Source of the DNA: Palsa-1150 sp964531095
GTDB lineage: Bacteria > Myxococcota_A > Polyangia > Polyangiales > Polyangiaceae
NCBI GenBank assembly: GCA_964531095.1
Contig: CAZHED010000010.1
Span: forward strand, 62,001-126,000
Direction: 5' to 3'
DNA length: 64,000 nt
Position 1 is the first letter of the stretch; each line of letters starts with the position of its first letter. A program made the position numbers and the translations under genes. The notes under the pieces are model-generated. The model saw nothing but the letters and a program-made list of their open reading frames with translations, did no database searches and had not been told where the DNA came from. This document shows positions 17,766 through 26,734 of the stretch, piece after piece.

Positions 17766-18182
17766 TTGACCGACGCCTCTTCGACGCGCCCGCTTCGTAT
17801 CCTGGTCGCAAAGCCAGGGCTCGACGGTCACGACCGCGGCGCCAAGGTGGTTGCCCGGGCCTTGCGGGACGCGGGCTTCGAGGTCATCTATACAGGGCTG
17901 CATCAGACGCCGGAGATGATCGCGAGCGCCGCTGTCCAGGAGGACGTCGACGCCGTCGGCATGTCGATCATGAGCGGCGCGCACAACACCCTATTTCCCG
18001 CGGTCATCGACGAGCTGCGAAAACGTGGCGCGAGCGACACCGTCGTGTTCGGTGGCGGCATCATTCCCGAGGCCGACCGCGAACGACTGACGTCCGCAGG
18101 CGTGGCCGGCGTGTTCACGCCCGGGGCGTCGCTCGAAACAATCATCCAGTGGGTGCGCGACAACGTGCGCCCCAGGGCGTGA
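17766..18182 (+). CDS. Methylmalonyl-CoA mutase-type cobalamin-binding subunit (stand-alone)
   Basis: 138 residues if started at TTG 17766; an in-frame ATG at 17706 would add 20. The TTG gives the family N-terminus just before RILVAKPGLDGHDRG, which contains the D-x-H-x-x-G cobalamin motif with the axial His. The rest is the B12-binding Rossmann fold (SIMSGAHNTLFP, VVFGGGIIPEAD, VFTPGAS). It would bind adenosylcobalamin and pair with a separate catalytic mutase subunit, not present here, in propionate or branched-acid metabolism. Its stop overlaps the next gene's start (GTGA at 18179). Confidence 0.88.
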   Translation: MTDASSTRPLRILVAKPGLDGHDRGAKVVARALRDAGFEVIYTGLHQTPEMIASAAVQEDVDAVGMSIMSGAHNTLFPAVIDELRKRGASDTVVFGGGIIPEADRERLTSAGVAGVFTPGASLETIIQWVRDNVRPRA

Positions 18183-18812
18183 TTCGCTACCAGCTCGGCG
18201 ATGCATGCGCGGCTCGCCGGGCACGCGTATCGGCGGCAGTCCGCGCGCTCACCTCGCTCGCGCCGGTCGCTCTCTCGGCGGCGCTCTTGAACAAGCTCGG
18301 CTGGCGGCCGACCGGTCCGCTTTGGGCCGTGGCGGCCGCGATTGTCGTGCTCATCATCGTGCATGCGGCGGGTGGGCTACGGTGCGCTGCGGCGGCGGCT
18401 GCTCGCGCTTGTCGTCATCGTGCGCGACGATGCCATCGCCGTCGAAGCCGCGCGCGAGAGCCTCCAGATCCAACGTAGCCGGGTGGCGCGCGTCGTTGAG
18501 ATCGGGGGGATCCTCGGGGGTTTGCGTGTCGAATCCAAGCCCGACCCCCTCAGCGAAGCCGTCACGGTCCTGAGCGTGCCGCGGGGTGGGGAAGCATTCA
18601 GCGACGTTCGCGCGAGTCTCGAGCGATGGCGCCCACTCGAGCGAAGGGCGCGGCAGCGCCCCGTGGTGCGCTTGGCTCTGGGGGCGATCGTCGTGGCGGC
18701 GATCTCCTTCGTCCCGTTTCTGCTCGACGACTTCGTGGGTCGTTCGAACGTCGCTGCCGCGGCATTGGTCTTGGCAACATGGATCGTGCTGCGGACACGG
18801 ACGATGCAGTGA
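18179..18812 (+). pseudogene. Hypothetical membrane protein, apparently frame-disrupted
   Basis: A GTG at 18179 overlapping the previous stop opens a frame encoding an N-terminal membrane segment (PLWAVAAAIVVLIIVHAAGG), but that frame becomes Arg/Ala-rich nonsense and stops at 18478. Another frame (18342-18812) takes over with sensible protein: LRRRLLALVVIVRDDAIAVE, then a soluble stretch containing VARVVEIGGILGGLRVE, and two more hydrophobic segments near the end (LALGAIVVAAISFVPFLL and NVAAAALVLATWIVL). The two parts would make one protein of about 210 residues if frame shifted by one base between about 18363 and 18385. It may be a mutation, a sequencing error or two separate genes. Function unknown. 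Confidence 0.5.
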
Positions 18813-18945
18813 CACGAGGCACGAAGACGGTGAACCCGTCCGGGACACCCCTCGCTCCGTCTCGGCCACTGTGACACGCGAGCGGCGCGCCCCCGTTGCC
18901 GGCGTCTCCCGGCCGGCACGCCGGTCGCACTGCAGTCGCTCCATC

Positions 18946-19929
18946 ATGGTGCGGCTCCAAAACTTCCTCGCATTCATCTTCGTGGTCGCGTGCTCGGGCG
19001 AAGTTCGCCCCGTGGCGTCTTCTACCCAGCCGCCGAGCGCAGACGTCGCGGTTCCCCCGCCCGGCGTCCCCGATCGCGGCAACGACCCTGCGGTCGTGGC
19101 CCTCGACGTTGCCGGTCAATCTCCCTGCAGTGGAGCGCTCGTAGCCCCAGACATCGTGCTCACCGCGCGTCATTGTGTGGCGTTGGTTGCCCCAGACGCG
19201 CAATGCCCGGCCGCGCGGGCGCAGATCGTCGGCGAGCGCGAGCCCTCCTCGGTGCGGGTTCTCGTCGGCGACGAGCTGGCGATCGCCGAGGAGCGGGCGC
19301 GCGGTCGGGTCGTCGTCGCACCACCGGGCGATGTGTTGTGCGGCGCAGACATCGCCCTGGTCCTGCTCGATACGACCATCGACGACATTCGACCGCTCTC
19401 GGTGCGCGCCACCGGCGCGGCCAAGGGCGATCATCTGCGGACCGTCGCTTTCGGCAGGCTGGCTGGTGCGATGCAGCTCCAAAAGCTCGTGAGCGACCAC
19501 GTGCCCGTCCTCGACGCAACGGCGGCCGAGTTGGAGATTGCCGAGGCTTGCGGGCGGGGCGCAGGCGGGCCCGCGATCGACGAAACGACCGGAGAGATTG
19601 TGGGCGTCGCCTCTCGATCCGTGGGTTCGAGCTGCGACGGGGCCGGCTCGCCCGACGCCTATACGCGCGCCGACGCGTTCTTCTCGATCATCGCCCAAGC
19701 GCTGGCCCAGGCGAGCGTCGTCGGCGCGGCGAGCGGCCAGAAAAAGGCCAAGACGGGGCCAATCGATCTGGGAGCCGGCTGCGGTCGGGCCGGCGACTGC
19801 GCTGCCGGTGTCTGCATCGAGGAACCAGCGCAACAGTACTGCTCGCGCACGTGCGATCCGCAAGACCGTTGTCCGGCCCACTTTCGCTGCAAGAAAACGA
19901 CGCAGGGCGCCTGGGTCTGCGGGCTATAG
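18946..19929 (+). CDS. Trypsin-fold lipoprotein with alanine in place of the catalytic serine (likely pseudoprotease)
   Basis: 327 residues from ATG 18946. The N-terminus is a lipoprotein signal (FLAFIFVVACSG). The S1 chymotrypsin fold is recognisable: His76 in LTARHCV, Asp135 in CGADIALVLLD, and the oxyanion region CGRGAGGPAID. In active enzymes that last motif reads GDSGGP; here residue 206 is Ala (codon GCA at 19561), so the nucleophile is missing. A Cys-rich C-terminal segment (about 275-327) with eight cysteines follows and is probably disulfide-bonded. It may bind or scaffold rather than cleave. It precedes the acyl-CoA dehydrogenase by 103 bp. Confidence 0.85.
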   Translation: MVRLQNFLAFIFVVACSGEVRPVASSTQPPSADVAVPPPGVPDRGNDPAVVALDVAGQSPCSGALVAPDIVLTARHCVALVAPDAQCPAARAQIVGEREPSSVRVLVGDELAIAEERARGRVVVAPPGDVLCGADIALVLLDTTIDDIRPLSVRATGAAKGDHLRTVAFGRLAGAMQLQKLVSDHVPVLDATAAELEIAEACGRGAGGPAIDETTGEIVGVASRSVGSSCDGAGSPDAYTRADAFFSIIAQALAQASVVGAASGQKKAKTGPIDLGAGCGRAGDCAAGVCIEEPAQQYCSRTCDPQDRCPAHFRCKKTTQGAWVCGL

Positions 19930-20032
19930 AGGTTGCCCCAAGTTTCCCGTGCCGACGCCCCTGCCCGTTTACGGGGCTGAGCTGTCGAGGCGCCTTGACT
20001 TGTTCGTCGGAACTCGAAAGAGAGAACACGAG

Positions 20033-21181
20033 ATGGACTTCGAGCCTTCCGATCACCACCGACTCTTGCGCCAGAGCGTGCGCGACTTCGCGCGCTCCGA
20101 GATCGCCCCCCATGCCCAGCGCTGGGACAAGGAAGAGCGCTTTCCGTCCGAGATCGTGCCGAAGCTCGCGCAGATGGGCCTCCTCGGCATCCGCATCCCG
20201 GAACAGTACGGCGGCTCCGGTATGGACATGGTCGCCTACGCGATCTGCGTCGAAGAGGTGGCCCGCGTCGACGGCTCGATGGCGCTCACCGTCGCGTCGC
20301 ACAACGGATTGGGAACCGGTCACGTGCTCGCGTTCGGGTCCGAGCCCCAAAAGCGCAAGTACTTGCCGAAGGCGGCGTCCGGCGAGTGGCTCGCCGCCTG
20401 GGCGTTGACCGAGCCGGGCAGCGGGAGCGACGCCGCAGCGCTGCGGACGGTGGCGCGCCGCGAGGGGGACCACTGGGTCATCGACGGGACCAAGACGTTC
20501 ATTACCCAGGGATCGGTGGGGGGGTTCTGCGTCGTGCTCGCTCGCACGACCGCGAGCGGCCCGAAGCAGCGTGGCATCACGGCGTTCATCGTCGATCGAG
20601 GTGCACCTGGGTTTTCCGCGTCCAAGCATTTGCTCAAGCTAGGCTGCCGCGCGAGCGACACGGCCGAGCTCACGCTCGATGGGGTACGCGTCTCGGACGC
20701 ACAGCGCCTCGGGGAGGTCGACGAGGGCTTCGCCAACACCATGCGCATCCTCGACGGGGGCCGGATCTCCATCGCCGCGATGGCGCTCGGCCTTGGCTAC
20801 GGCGCGCTCGACATGGCGACGAAGTACGCGAAAGAGCGGCGGGCGTTCGGAAAGCCAATCGCGGACTTTCAGAGCATCCAATGGATGGTCGCCGACGCCA
20901 AGGCGGAGCTCGATGCGGCGGCGCTCCTCACGCATCGGGCCGCCTGGCTTGCCGACGGCGGGCGACGTCACACCAAAGAGGCCTCGATGGCCAAGCTCTT
21001 CGCGAGTGAGGCCGCGACCCGCGCGTGCAACAGCGCGCTGCAGGTCCACGGCGGGTACGGCTACGTCCGCGAGTTCGACGTCGAGCGCCACTTGCGCGAC
21101 GCGAAGCTCTGCGAGATTGGCGAGGGGACGAGCGAAGTGCAGCGCATCGTCATCGCCAAGCACGTCTTGGCAGGCGGATAG
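20033..21181 (+). CDS. Acyl-CoA dehydrogenase (short/medium-chain type)
   Basis: 382 residues; an FAD flavoenzyme that introduces the alpha-beta double bond in acyl-CoA. ATG 20033 gives the normal N-terminus (MDFEPSDHHRLLRQSVRDFA). The middle domain has WALTEPGSGSDAAALRT for flavin/substrate binding, and the C-terminal domain has RRAFGKPIADFQSIQW and ALQVHGGYGYVREF. The catalytic base is the Glu in IGEGTSEVQRIVIAKHVL. Length and motifs match the family. An electron-transfer flavoprotein partner is not in the window. It is the last gene before the dcw promoter. Confidence 0.95.
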   Translation: MDFEPSDHHRLLRQSVRDFARSEIAPHAQRWDKEERFPSEIVPKLAQMGLLGIRIPEQYGGSGMDMVAYAICVEEVARVDGSMALTVASHNGLGTGHVLAFGSEPQKRKYLPKAASGEWLAAWALTEPGSGSDAAALRTVARREGDHWVIDGTKTFITQGSVGGFCVVLARTTASGPKQRGITAFIVDRGAPGFSASKHLLKLGCRASDTAELTLDGVRVSDAQRLGEVDEGFANTMRILDGGRISIAAMALGLGYGALDMATKYAKERRAFGKPIADFQSIQWMVADAKAELDAAALLTHRAAWLADGGRRHTKEASMAKLFASEAATRACNSALQVHGGYGYVREFDVERHLRDAKLCEIGEGTSEVQRIVIAKHVLAGG

Positions 21182-21270
21182 GCCCTCCTGCGCGCTGCGG
21201 CCCCTGACCGCCGCGGCGTCGTTGCGCGCGTCTCTCACCTGCGCGGAGGTGCAGTTATGCCCGATGAATG

Positions 21271-21299
21271 TTGACACTGAAGCTCTGTATCCATAGCGT
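21271..21299 (+). promoter_or_regulatory. Sigma-70-type promoter of the dcw cluster
   Basis: Perfect -35 TTGACA (21271-21276), a 17-bp spacer, and a -10 TAGCGT (21294-21299), about 75 bp before the mraZ ATG. The -10 is only a partial match. It is the best promoter-like pair in the 192-bp gap and sits just before the candidate MraZ boxes. Confidence 0.6.
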
Positions 21300-21310
21300 C
21301 GCCTTCAGAC

Positions 21311-21336
21311 GTGGGAAATCGTGGTAAGTAGTCCCA
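21311..21336 (+). promoter_or_regulatory. Candidate MraZ-binding repeats upstream of mraZ
   Basis: Repeat units with a 10-bp period: GTGGGA at 21311, GTGGTA at 21321 and GTCCCA at 21331. MraZ is known to bind TGGGN repeats spaced by 5 bp upstream of its own operon. The first unit matches, the second has one change, and the third is the inverted form, so the site could also act as an inverted repeat. It lies downstream of the predicted transcription start, as expected for autorepression. Confidence 0.55.
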
Positions 21337-21373
21337 AACCACGTAGCCCCGATCGAGAGGCGAGAGCGCGTCG

Positions 21374-21817
21374 ATGTTCCGCGGGCAGTACGACCACACG
21401 ATCGATGCGAAAGGACGCACCAGCGTGCCCGCTCGCTATCGAGACGTGCTCGCCGCGACGGGGGACAGGCGCATCGTGCTGACCAGCGCGCTCGATCCGT
21501 GTGTCGCCGCGTACACCCTGGCGGAGTGGGACTCGTTCGAAGCGCGACTCCAGGGGATGCCACTTTTCGACGAGGCGGTGGAAAAGCTCAAGCGCATCTA
21601 CGTATCCGGTGCCGTAGAGTGCGAGATCGACGAGGTCGGCCGCATCCTGGTTCCGCCGACGCTCCGCGATCACGCCCGCTTGCGCAAAGACGTCCGCTGG
21701 GCCGGCCTGGGACGTCATGCCGAGCTGTGGGACACGTCCGAATGGAAGAAGCAGTTCGAGACCAACGACGACGAGCGGCGCGCCATCAAGCGCCGCCTGG
21801 CGGAGCTGCGGCTATGA
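21374..21817 (+). CDS. mraZ: Transcriptional regulator MraZ
   Basis: 147 residues, first gene of the dcw cluster. It contains the two AbrB-like MraZ halves: MFRGQYDHTIDAKGRTSVPA at the start and SGAVECEIDEVGRILVPPTL in the second half, each with the family D-x-x-GR core. It represses its own operon by binding repeats in the leader. Its stop overlaps the rsmH start (ATGA). Confidence 0.95.
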   Translation: MFRGQYDHTIDAKGRTSVPARYRDVLAATGDRRIVLTSALDPCVAAYTLAEWDSFEARLQGMPLFDEAVEKLKRIYVSGAVECEIDEVGRILVPPTLRDHARLRKDVRWAGLGRHAELWDTSEWKKQFETNDDERRAIKRRLAELRL

Positions 21818-22800
21818 GCAACCTGCAGCTCGCGCTTCCGGGCGTGCTCTCGACCGAGGTGGTCGTGGAGTGGGTCTGGCGCGACGACTTCGACGAGGTG
21901 AGCGACGTGAAGCGCTTCGAGCACACCAGCGTCATGCAAGAGGAGGTCGTCCGTGCGCTCTCGCCTCGGGCGGGGGGGATCTACGTCGACGCGACGCTCG
22001 GCGGAGGGGGCCATACCGTGGCGCTGCTCGAGGCCGAGCCGAGGGCCCGCGTTGTCGGCGTGGACCGCGACCCGACCGCCATTGCAGCCGCCGAAGAGCG
22101 GCTGGCGCCGGTCTCCGACCGCGTCGCGTTCGTGCGGGGCACCTTCTCGCAGCTGCGCGAGCGGCTCGACTCGCTCGGGATCTCGCGGGTCGACGGCATT
22201 ATCGCCGACCTGGGAGTCAGCTCGCCCCAGCTGGACGACGCATCGCGCGGGATGAGCTTTCGGCGGGAAGGACCGATCGACATGCGCATGGACCCGGACG
22301 ACGAGGAGACCGCGCTCGATCTGATCGACCGGCTCGCCGACGACGAGCTGGCGGATGTCATCTATCGGTACGGCGAAGAGCGGCGATCGCGGCGGATCGC
22401 TCGCGGCATCAAGAAGGCATTTGCCGCGGGCGAGCTGAGGACTACGCTCGATTTGCGACGCGCCGTCGTAAGGGCGGTCGGCCCCGCTCGGGTAGGGGGC
22501 GTCGACCCGGCGACCCGGACGTTCCAGGCGCTGCGTATCGCCGTGAACCGAGAGCTCGATGAGCTCGACCAGCTGCTCGCGACGCTGCCCGACGTGGTCG
22601 CCCAGGACGGCGTAGCGGCCGTCATGTCGTTTCACTCGCTCGAGGACCGCCTCGTGAAGCGCGCCTTCGCGGGGGATGGCTGGGCGCCCCTCACGAAGAA
22701 GCCGCAGCTGGCGAGCGACGAAGAATGCGCGCAGAACCCGCGAGCCCGCAGCGCGAAGCTGCGTGCTGCCCGGCGGGCGGAATTCCTGGGGAGCGAATGA
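21814..22800 (+). CDS. rsmH: 16S rRNA (cytosine-1402-N4)-methyltransferase RsmH
   Basis: 328 residues. Uses S-adenosylmethionine to methylate C1402 N4 of 16S rRNA. The SAM site is YVDATLGGGGHTVALLE; DLGVSSPQLDDASRGMSFR and the C-terminal AVMSFHSLEDRLVKRAF are diagnostic. ATG 21814 overlaps the mraZ stop and gives about 30 residues before HTSVMQEEVVRAL, where most homologues begin; a GTG at 21909 is the alternative start. Its stop overlaps ftsL (ATGA). Confidence 0.95.
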   Translation: MSNLQLALPGVLSTEVVVEWVWRDDFDEVSDVKRFEHTSVMQEEVVRALSPRAGGIYVDATLGGGGHTVALLEAEPRARVVGVDRDPTAIAAAEERLAPVSDRVAFVRGTFSQLRERLDSLGISRVDGIIADLGVSSPQLDDASRGMSFRREGPIDMRMDPDDEETALDLIDRLADDELADVIYRYGEERRSRRIARGIKKAFAAGELRTTLDLRRAVVRAVGPARVGGVDPATRTFQALRIAVNRELDELDQLLATLPDVVAQDGVAAVMSFHSLEDRLVKRAFAGDGWAPLTKKPQLASDEECAQNPRARSAKLRAARRAEFLGSE

Positions 22801-23135
22801 GCCAGAACCATCGCGCGTTTCTGCCCGTGTGGACCTTGGCGACCGCCGCCGCCGTCAGCGCGTTCGTCGTCCACCTCGCGTTGCGAAGCAAGACGATGCA
22901 ACTCGGCTACGAGCTGGGTCGCGCGCGGCAAGAAGAGTCGAGACTGCGAGAGATCAAGCGCGTCCTCGAGGTGGAGGCCGCGAGCTACAAGACTCCCGAA
23001 CGGGTCGAGCTCGTAGCGCGCACGTTGCTCGGCATGCAGTCTCCACCTCCGGAGCGAGTGGTATCGATGACGGCGGGGCCTGCCGGCGCCGAGCGGGCGG
23101 ACCTGTCCGCGGCGCGCTTCGAGGGGCCGCCGTGA
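22797..23135 (+). CDS. ftsL: Cell division protein FtsL
   Basis: 112 residues, recognised by position and architecture: a short cytoplasmic N-terminus, one membrane helix (VWTLATAAAVSAFVVHLAL), then a coiled-coil of about 55 residues (YELGRARQEESRLREIKRV) and the ERVELVARTLLGM end. FtsL forms the FtsQLB complex that activates FtsWI. Both ends overlap neighbours by 4 bp. Confidence 0.85.
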   Translation: MSQNHRAFLPVWTLATAAAVSAFVVHLALRSKTMQLGYELGRARQEESRLREIKRVLEVEAASYKTPERVELVARTLLGMQSPPPERVVSMTAGPAGAERADLSAARFEGPP

Positions 23136-25222
23136 GAAACCTGGACCCCGCGCGCGCTCGGTGGATCCGCACGCGAATGGGGGTCCTCTGCGGCCTGATG
23201 GGCTTGGCGCTGGGCGCCGTCGTCTCCGGTGCTTGGCGCGTTCAAGTCGAAGACGGCCCGGAGTGGCGCGAGCTGGCCGAGAAGCAGCGCCAACGCCGGC
23301 TTCACGTCCAACCGAAGCGCGGGACGATTTACGACCGCAACGGGACGCCGCTCGCCGTCAGCGTCGAGGTGCCCAGCGTGAGCGCGGACGTGGTCGAGAT
23401 GCTGCGCGGTGCGGACGACAAGGTGAGCCAAGATGCCGTGCTGCGTGACGCCGCGGCCCGCCTGGGCCAAGCGCTATCGATGGCTCCCGACGAGGTCTAT
23501 GGCAAGCTCGAGGCGCGCCATCGCTTCGTCTGGCTCAAACGGCGAATCAGCGGTGCCGAGGCTATCGCCGTGCGCGAGCTGGGCGACGGGAAGAGACAAG
23601 CACGGCCGATCCGTGGCGTAGCGATCGAAGCCGAGGGCCACCGCTACTACCCGGGCCGCGAGCTGGCCGGCTCGGTGCTCGGGTTCGTCGGTACGGACGG
23701 GCAGGGCAAGGATGGTCTGGAGCTCGCGCTCGACGAGCCGCTGCGGGGGAGGGTCGAGGATGTGCGCGGCCTGCGCGATCGGAGCGGACGGCTCCTCTTC
23801 GACGGCGCAAACGACGAGCGGGCGCTGCAGGGCGACGACCTCTGGCTCACGTTGGACGAGGGTATCCAGCGGGTTGCCGAGCGCGAGCTCGACGCCGCCG
23901 TCCGAACCTACGAGACGAAGGGAGCCTCGCTCCTCGTCGTAGACCCGACGACGGGCGAGATTCTCGCGCTGGCCAGCGCCCCCGGCTACAACCCCAACGA
24001 CTACGCGGAGAGCGACCCCGACGCGCGCCGCGACCGCGCTGTGACCGACCGCTTCGAGCCGGGCTCCGTGATGAAGACATTCACGCTCGCGGGCGCGCTT
24101 TCGGCCGGGGCGATCAAACCAACCGACGAAATCGACTGCGAGCACGGCGTCTACCAGGTCGGGGGCATCACGGTTCACGATACCCACGTCAACGACATCC
24201 TTACTCCGACGCAGATCCTCGCGCGCAGCTCGAACATCGGCGCCCTCAAGATCGGCCTGAAGCTGGGCGAACCGTCCCTCTACGCGGCATACCGCCGCTT
24301 CGGGTTTGCCGAGCCGACCGGCATTCCACTGCCCGGGGAAGCGACCGGCGTGCTCCGCCCGAGGGGGCGACCCTGGTACGACGCCGAAACGGCGAGCGCC
24401 AGTTTCGGTCAAGGTATCAGCGTCACGACTTTGCAGCTCGCGATGGCCATGAGCGCGGTCGCGAACGGCGGCAGACTTCTCGAGCCGCTCCTCGTCAAGA
24501 GAGCGACCGGGGGGCGCGGCGAAGTCACGCGGGAGTCGAGCGTGCACGTCCGGCGCGAGGTGCTTACGCCGGGCGTCGCAAGAACGGTCGCCGAGATGCT
24601 CACGGCGGTCACCGACGAGGGCGGTACGGCTGTGGAGGCCGCCATTCCTGGTTTCCGCGTCGCCGGAAAGACGTCGACTGCTCAAAAGGTCGACCCGGCC
24701 ACAGGCAAGTACTCCACCGAGAAGTACACGGCCGTCTTCGTTGGCTTCGTTCCCGTCGACCATCCGAGGATCGTCGTGGCGGTTGTGCTCGACGAGCCGA
24801 CCATCGGCCGTTACGGAGGAGATTTGGCCGGGCCCGTCTTCCGTCGGGTTGCTCAGGACAGCCTCACTTACTTGGGTGTGGTGCCGCCGGCTGGCGTGTC
24901 CAATCTCGGACCGCCGAAGCAAGAAGGCGAGGTGGCCGAAGTCAGGGCCGGCACGCTGCCCAACACCTCGGGGAAAGCGACGCAACCGGCGTCGCCTCCG
25001 CCTGCAGCGCCTGTGGAGCCGACTGGTCCCCTTGTCCCTGGCAGCGTCCGCGTCCCGGACGCGACGGGAATGGCTGCCCACGACGCGGTCGTGGCGTTGA
25101 CGAAAGCGGGGCTCGTGCCGCAGATCGAGGGTTGGGGGCGGGCCGTACGGCAGGTGCCCGCGCCGGGAACCGGGGCAGCGAGGGGGAGCCCGGTGCACCT
25201 GGTGCTCGAGCCGACCTCATGA
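23132..25222 (+). CDS. ftsI: Peptidoglycan transpeptidase FtsI (PBP3) with C-terminal PASTA domain
   Basis: 696 residues from GTG 23132 (GTGA overlap with ftsL). One N-terminal membrane helix, a dimerisation domain (GTIYDRNGTPLAVSVE), then the transpeptidase: Ser312 in GSVMK, the SSN motif 366-368, and KTS at 513-515 where most enzymes have KTG. A Pro/Ala-rich linker leads to a PASTA domain (about 635-692, starting VRVPDATGMAAHDAVVAL). A PASTA domain is common in Gram-positive SpoVD-like PBPs and occurs in deltaproteobacterial FtsI. It crosslinks septal peptidoglycan with FtsW. Confidence 0.95.
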   Translation: MRNLDPARARWIRTRMGVLCGLMGLALGAVVSGAWRVQVEDGPEWRELAEKQRQRRLHVQPKRGTIYDRNGTPLAVSVEVPSVSADVVEMLRGADDKVSQDAVLRDAAARLGQALSMAPDEVYGKLEARHRFVWLKRRISGAEAIAVRELGDGKRQARPIRGVAIEAEGHRYYPGRELAGSVLGFVGTDGQGKDGLELALDEPLRGRVEDVRGLRDRSGRLLFDGANDERALQGDDLWLTLDEGIQRVAERELDAAVRTYETKGASLLVVDPTTGEILALASAPGYNPNDYAESDPDARRDRAVTDRFEPGSVMKTFTLAGALSAGAIKPTDEIDCEHGVYQVGGITVHDTHVNDILTPTQILARSSNIGALKIGLKLGEPSLYAAYRRFGFAEPTGIPLPGEATGVLRPRGRPWYDAETASASFGQGISVTTLQLAMAMSAVANGGRLLEPLLVKRATGGRGEVTRESSVHVRREVLTPGVARTVAEMLTAVTDEGGTAVEAAIPGFRVAGKTSTAQKVDPATGKYSTEKYTAVFVGFVPVDHPRIVVAVVLDEPTIGRYGGDLAGPVFRRVAQDSLTYLGVVPPAGVSNLGPPKQEGEVAEVRAGTLPNTSGKATQPASPPPAAPVEPTGPLVPGSVRVPDATGMAAHDAVVALTKAGLVPQIEGWGRAVRQVPAPGTGAARGSPVHLVLEPTS

Positions 25223-26733
25223 GAGCCGGCGAGGGACTGCGCCTGGACGAGCTCGTGCGTGAGTTGCCGATGCGTGCCGAAGTTATCGGCGATGCTGGGG
25301 TTCGCGTTTGTGGCGTGCGACACGACTCGCGGGAGGTCCGGCGCGCGGATCTCTTTGCCGCCCGAAGGGGCGGCCACGTCGATGGCGCACGATTCGTCGC
25401 GGACGCCGTCGATCGTGGGGCGGCGGCCGTGATGGCGTCGCCGGGTGCGGTCACCCCGTCGGGCGTGGGCGTCCCGGTGATCCTGGTCGACGATCCCGTG
25501 ACGGCGCTCGCCTACGCGGCCTCAGCCGTCTACGGGCACCCTTCGTTTTTTCTCGATGTCGTCGGTGTCACGGGAACCAACGGCAAGACCACTACCGCGC
25601 ACCTCGTGCGTGCTGCAATTGACGGCGCCCTTGGTCGCGAGAGCACCGGGGTTCTCGGCACGATCGGACACGCGTTCGCCGACTGGCGCGTCGACGCGCT
25701 CCACACCACGCCGGAGGCGGACGACATCGCGCGGACGATGGCAGCCATGCGCGACCGGGGCGCGACCCACGTGGCCATGGAGGTCTCCTCCCACGCGCTG
25801 GTGCTCGGCCGGGTGCGCGCCATTCGATTCCGTGTCGCCGCCCTGACCAATCTCACCCAGGACCACCTGGACTTTCACGGCTCGATGCAGGCCTACGCGG
25901 AGGCCAAGGCGCGCCTCTTCACAGAGCTCGGGCCGGCGGCTGCCGTCCTAAACGTCGACGACCCGTTCGGCCGCGACCTCGCCGGACGCCTGCACGGGGC
26001 GGTCGTCCGCGTGAGCGCCCGCCCCGGGACGGACGCGGACGTCGTTCCGGGACAAACGCGGCTGGACGCGAGCGGGACCCACGCAGAAGTCCGCACTCCG
26101 CGGGGTCAGCTGACGGTCTCCACGCGGCTCGTCGGTGCGCACAACTTCGAGAATCTGCTCCTCGCGCTCGGCATCGCCCTGGCGCTCGACCTTGACCTCG
26201 AGCGCGCCGCCCGGGCGCTATCGCGGGAACAGGGGGCGCCGGGGCGTCTCGAGCGCTGCGACGGACCCGCCGACGACGTGACGGTGCTGGTCGACTACGC
26301 GCACACGCCCGATGCCCTGGCGCGGGTTCTCGACGCGGTACGCGCTGCCGCGAGGGCCCGGGTCTGGTGCGTGTTCGGATGCGGCGGAGACCGCGACCCG
26401 ACCAAACGCGGCCCGATGGGGGAAGCGGTGGGGCGGCGCGCGGACGTCGCGCTCGTGACGAGCGACAACCCTCGCACCGAGGACCCCGAATCCATCGCCG
26501 AGCCGGTCGTCGCGGGCGTGCGTCGTACCGGTCGGGAACCAGTGCTGGAGCTCGACCGCAGGAAGGCCATCGAGCTCGCTGTGCAGTCAGCCGAAGCCGG
26601 GGATGTGGTCCTCATCGCCGGAAAGGGGCACGAGAATTATCAAATCGTGGGTAACGTGAAGCACCCCTTCGACGACCGCATCGAAGCCCGCCGAGCGCTG
26701 GACGCTCGCCGGGGCGCGGCCGAGGCGACTTGA
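25219..26733 (+). CDS. murE: UDP-MurNAc-tripeptide synthetase MurE, meso-DAP type
   Basis: 504 residues. ATP-dependent Mur ligase adding the third amino acid to UDP-MurNAc-L-Ala-D-Glu. The P-loop is GVTGTNGKTTTAHLV, the central domain has HVAMEVSSHAL and LTNLTQDHLDFHG, and the C-terminal domain has the DNPR motif (416-419, DNPRTEDP), which specifies meso-diaminopimelate over lysine. ATG 25219 overlaps the ftsI stop. Confidence 0.96.
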   Translation: MRAGEGLRLDELVRELPMRAEVIGDAGVRVCGVRHDSREVRRADLFAARRGGHVDGARFVADAVDRGAAAVMASPGAVTPSGVGVPVILVDDPVTALAYAASAVYGHPSFFLDVVGVTGTNGKTTTAHLVRAAIDGALGRESTGVLGTIGHAFADWRVDALHTTPEADDIARTMAAMRDRGATHVAMEVSSHALVLGRVRAIRFRVAALTNLTQDHLDFHGSMQAYAEAKARLFTELGPAAAVLNVDDPFGRDLAGRLHGAVVRVSARPGTDADVVPGQTRLDASGTHAEVRTPRGQLTVSTRLVGAHNFENLLLALGIALALDLDLERAARALSREQGAPGRLERCDGPADDVTVLVDYAHTPDALARVLDAVRAAARARVWCVFGCGGDRDPTKRGPMGEAVGRRADVALVTSDNPRTEDPESIAEPVVAGVRRTGREPVLELDRRKAIELAVQSAEAGDVVLIAGKGHENYQIVGNVKHPFDDRIEARRALDARRGAAEAT

Positions 26734-26734
26734 C

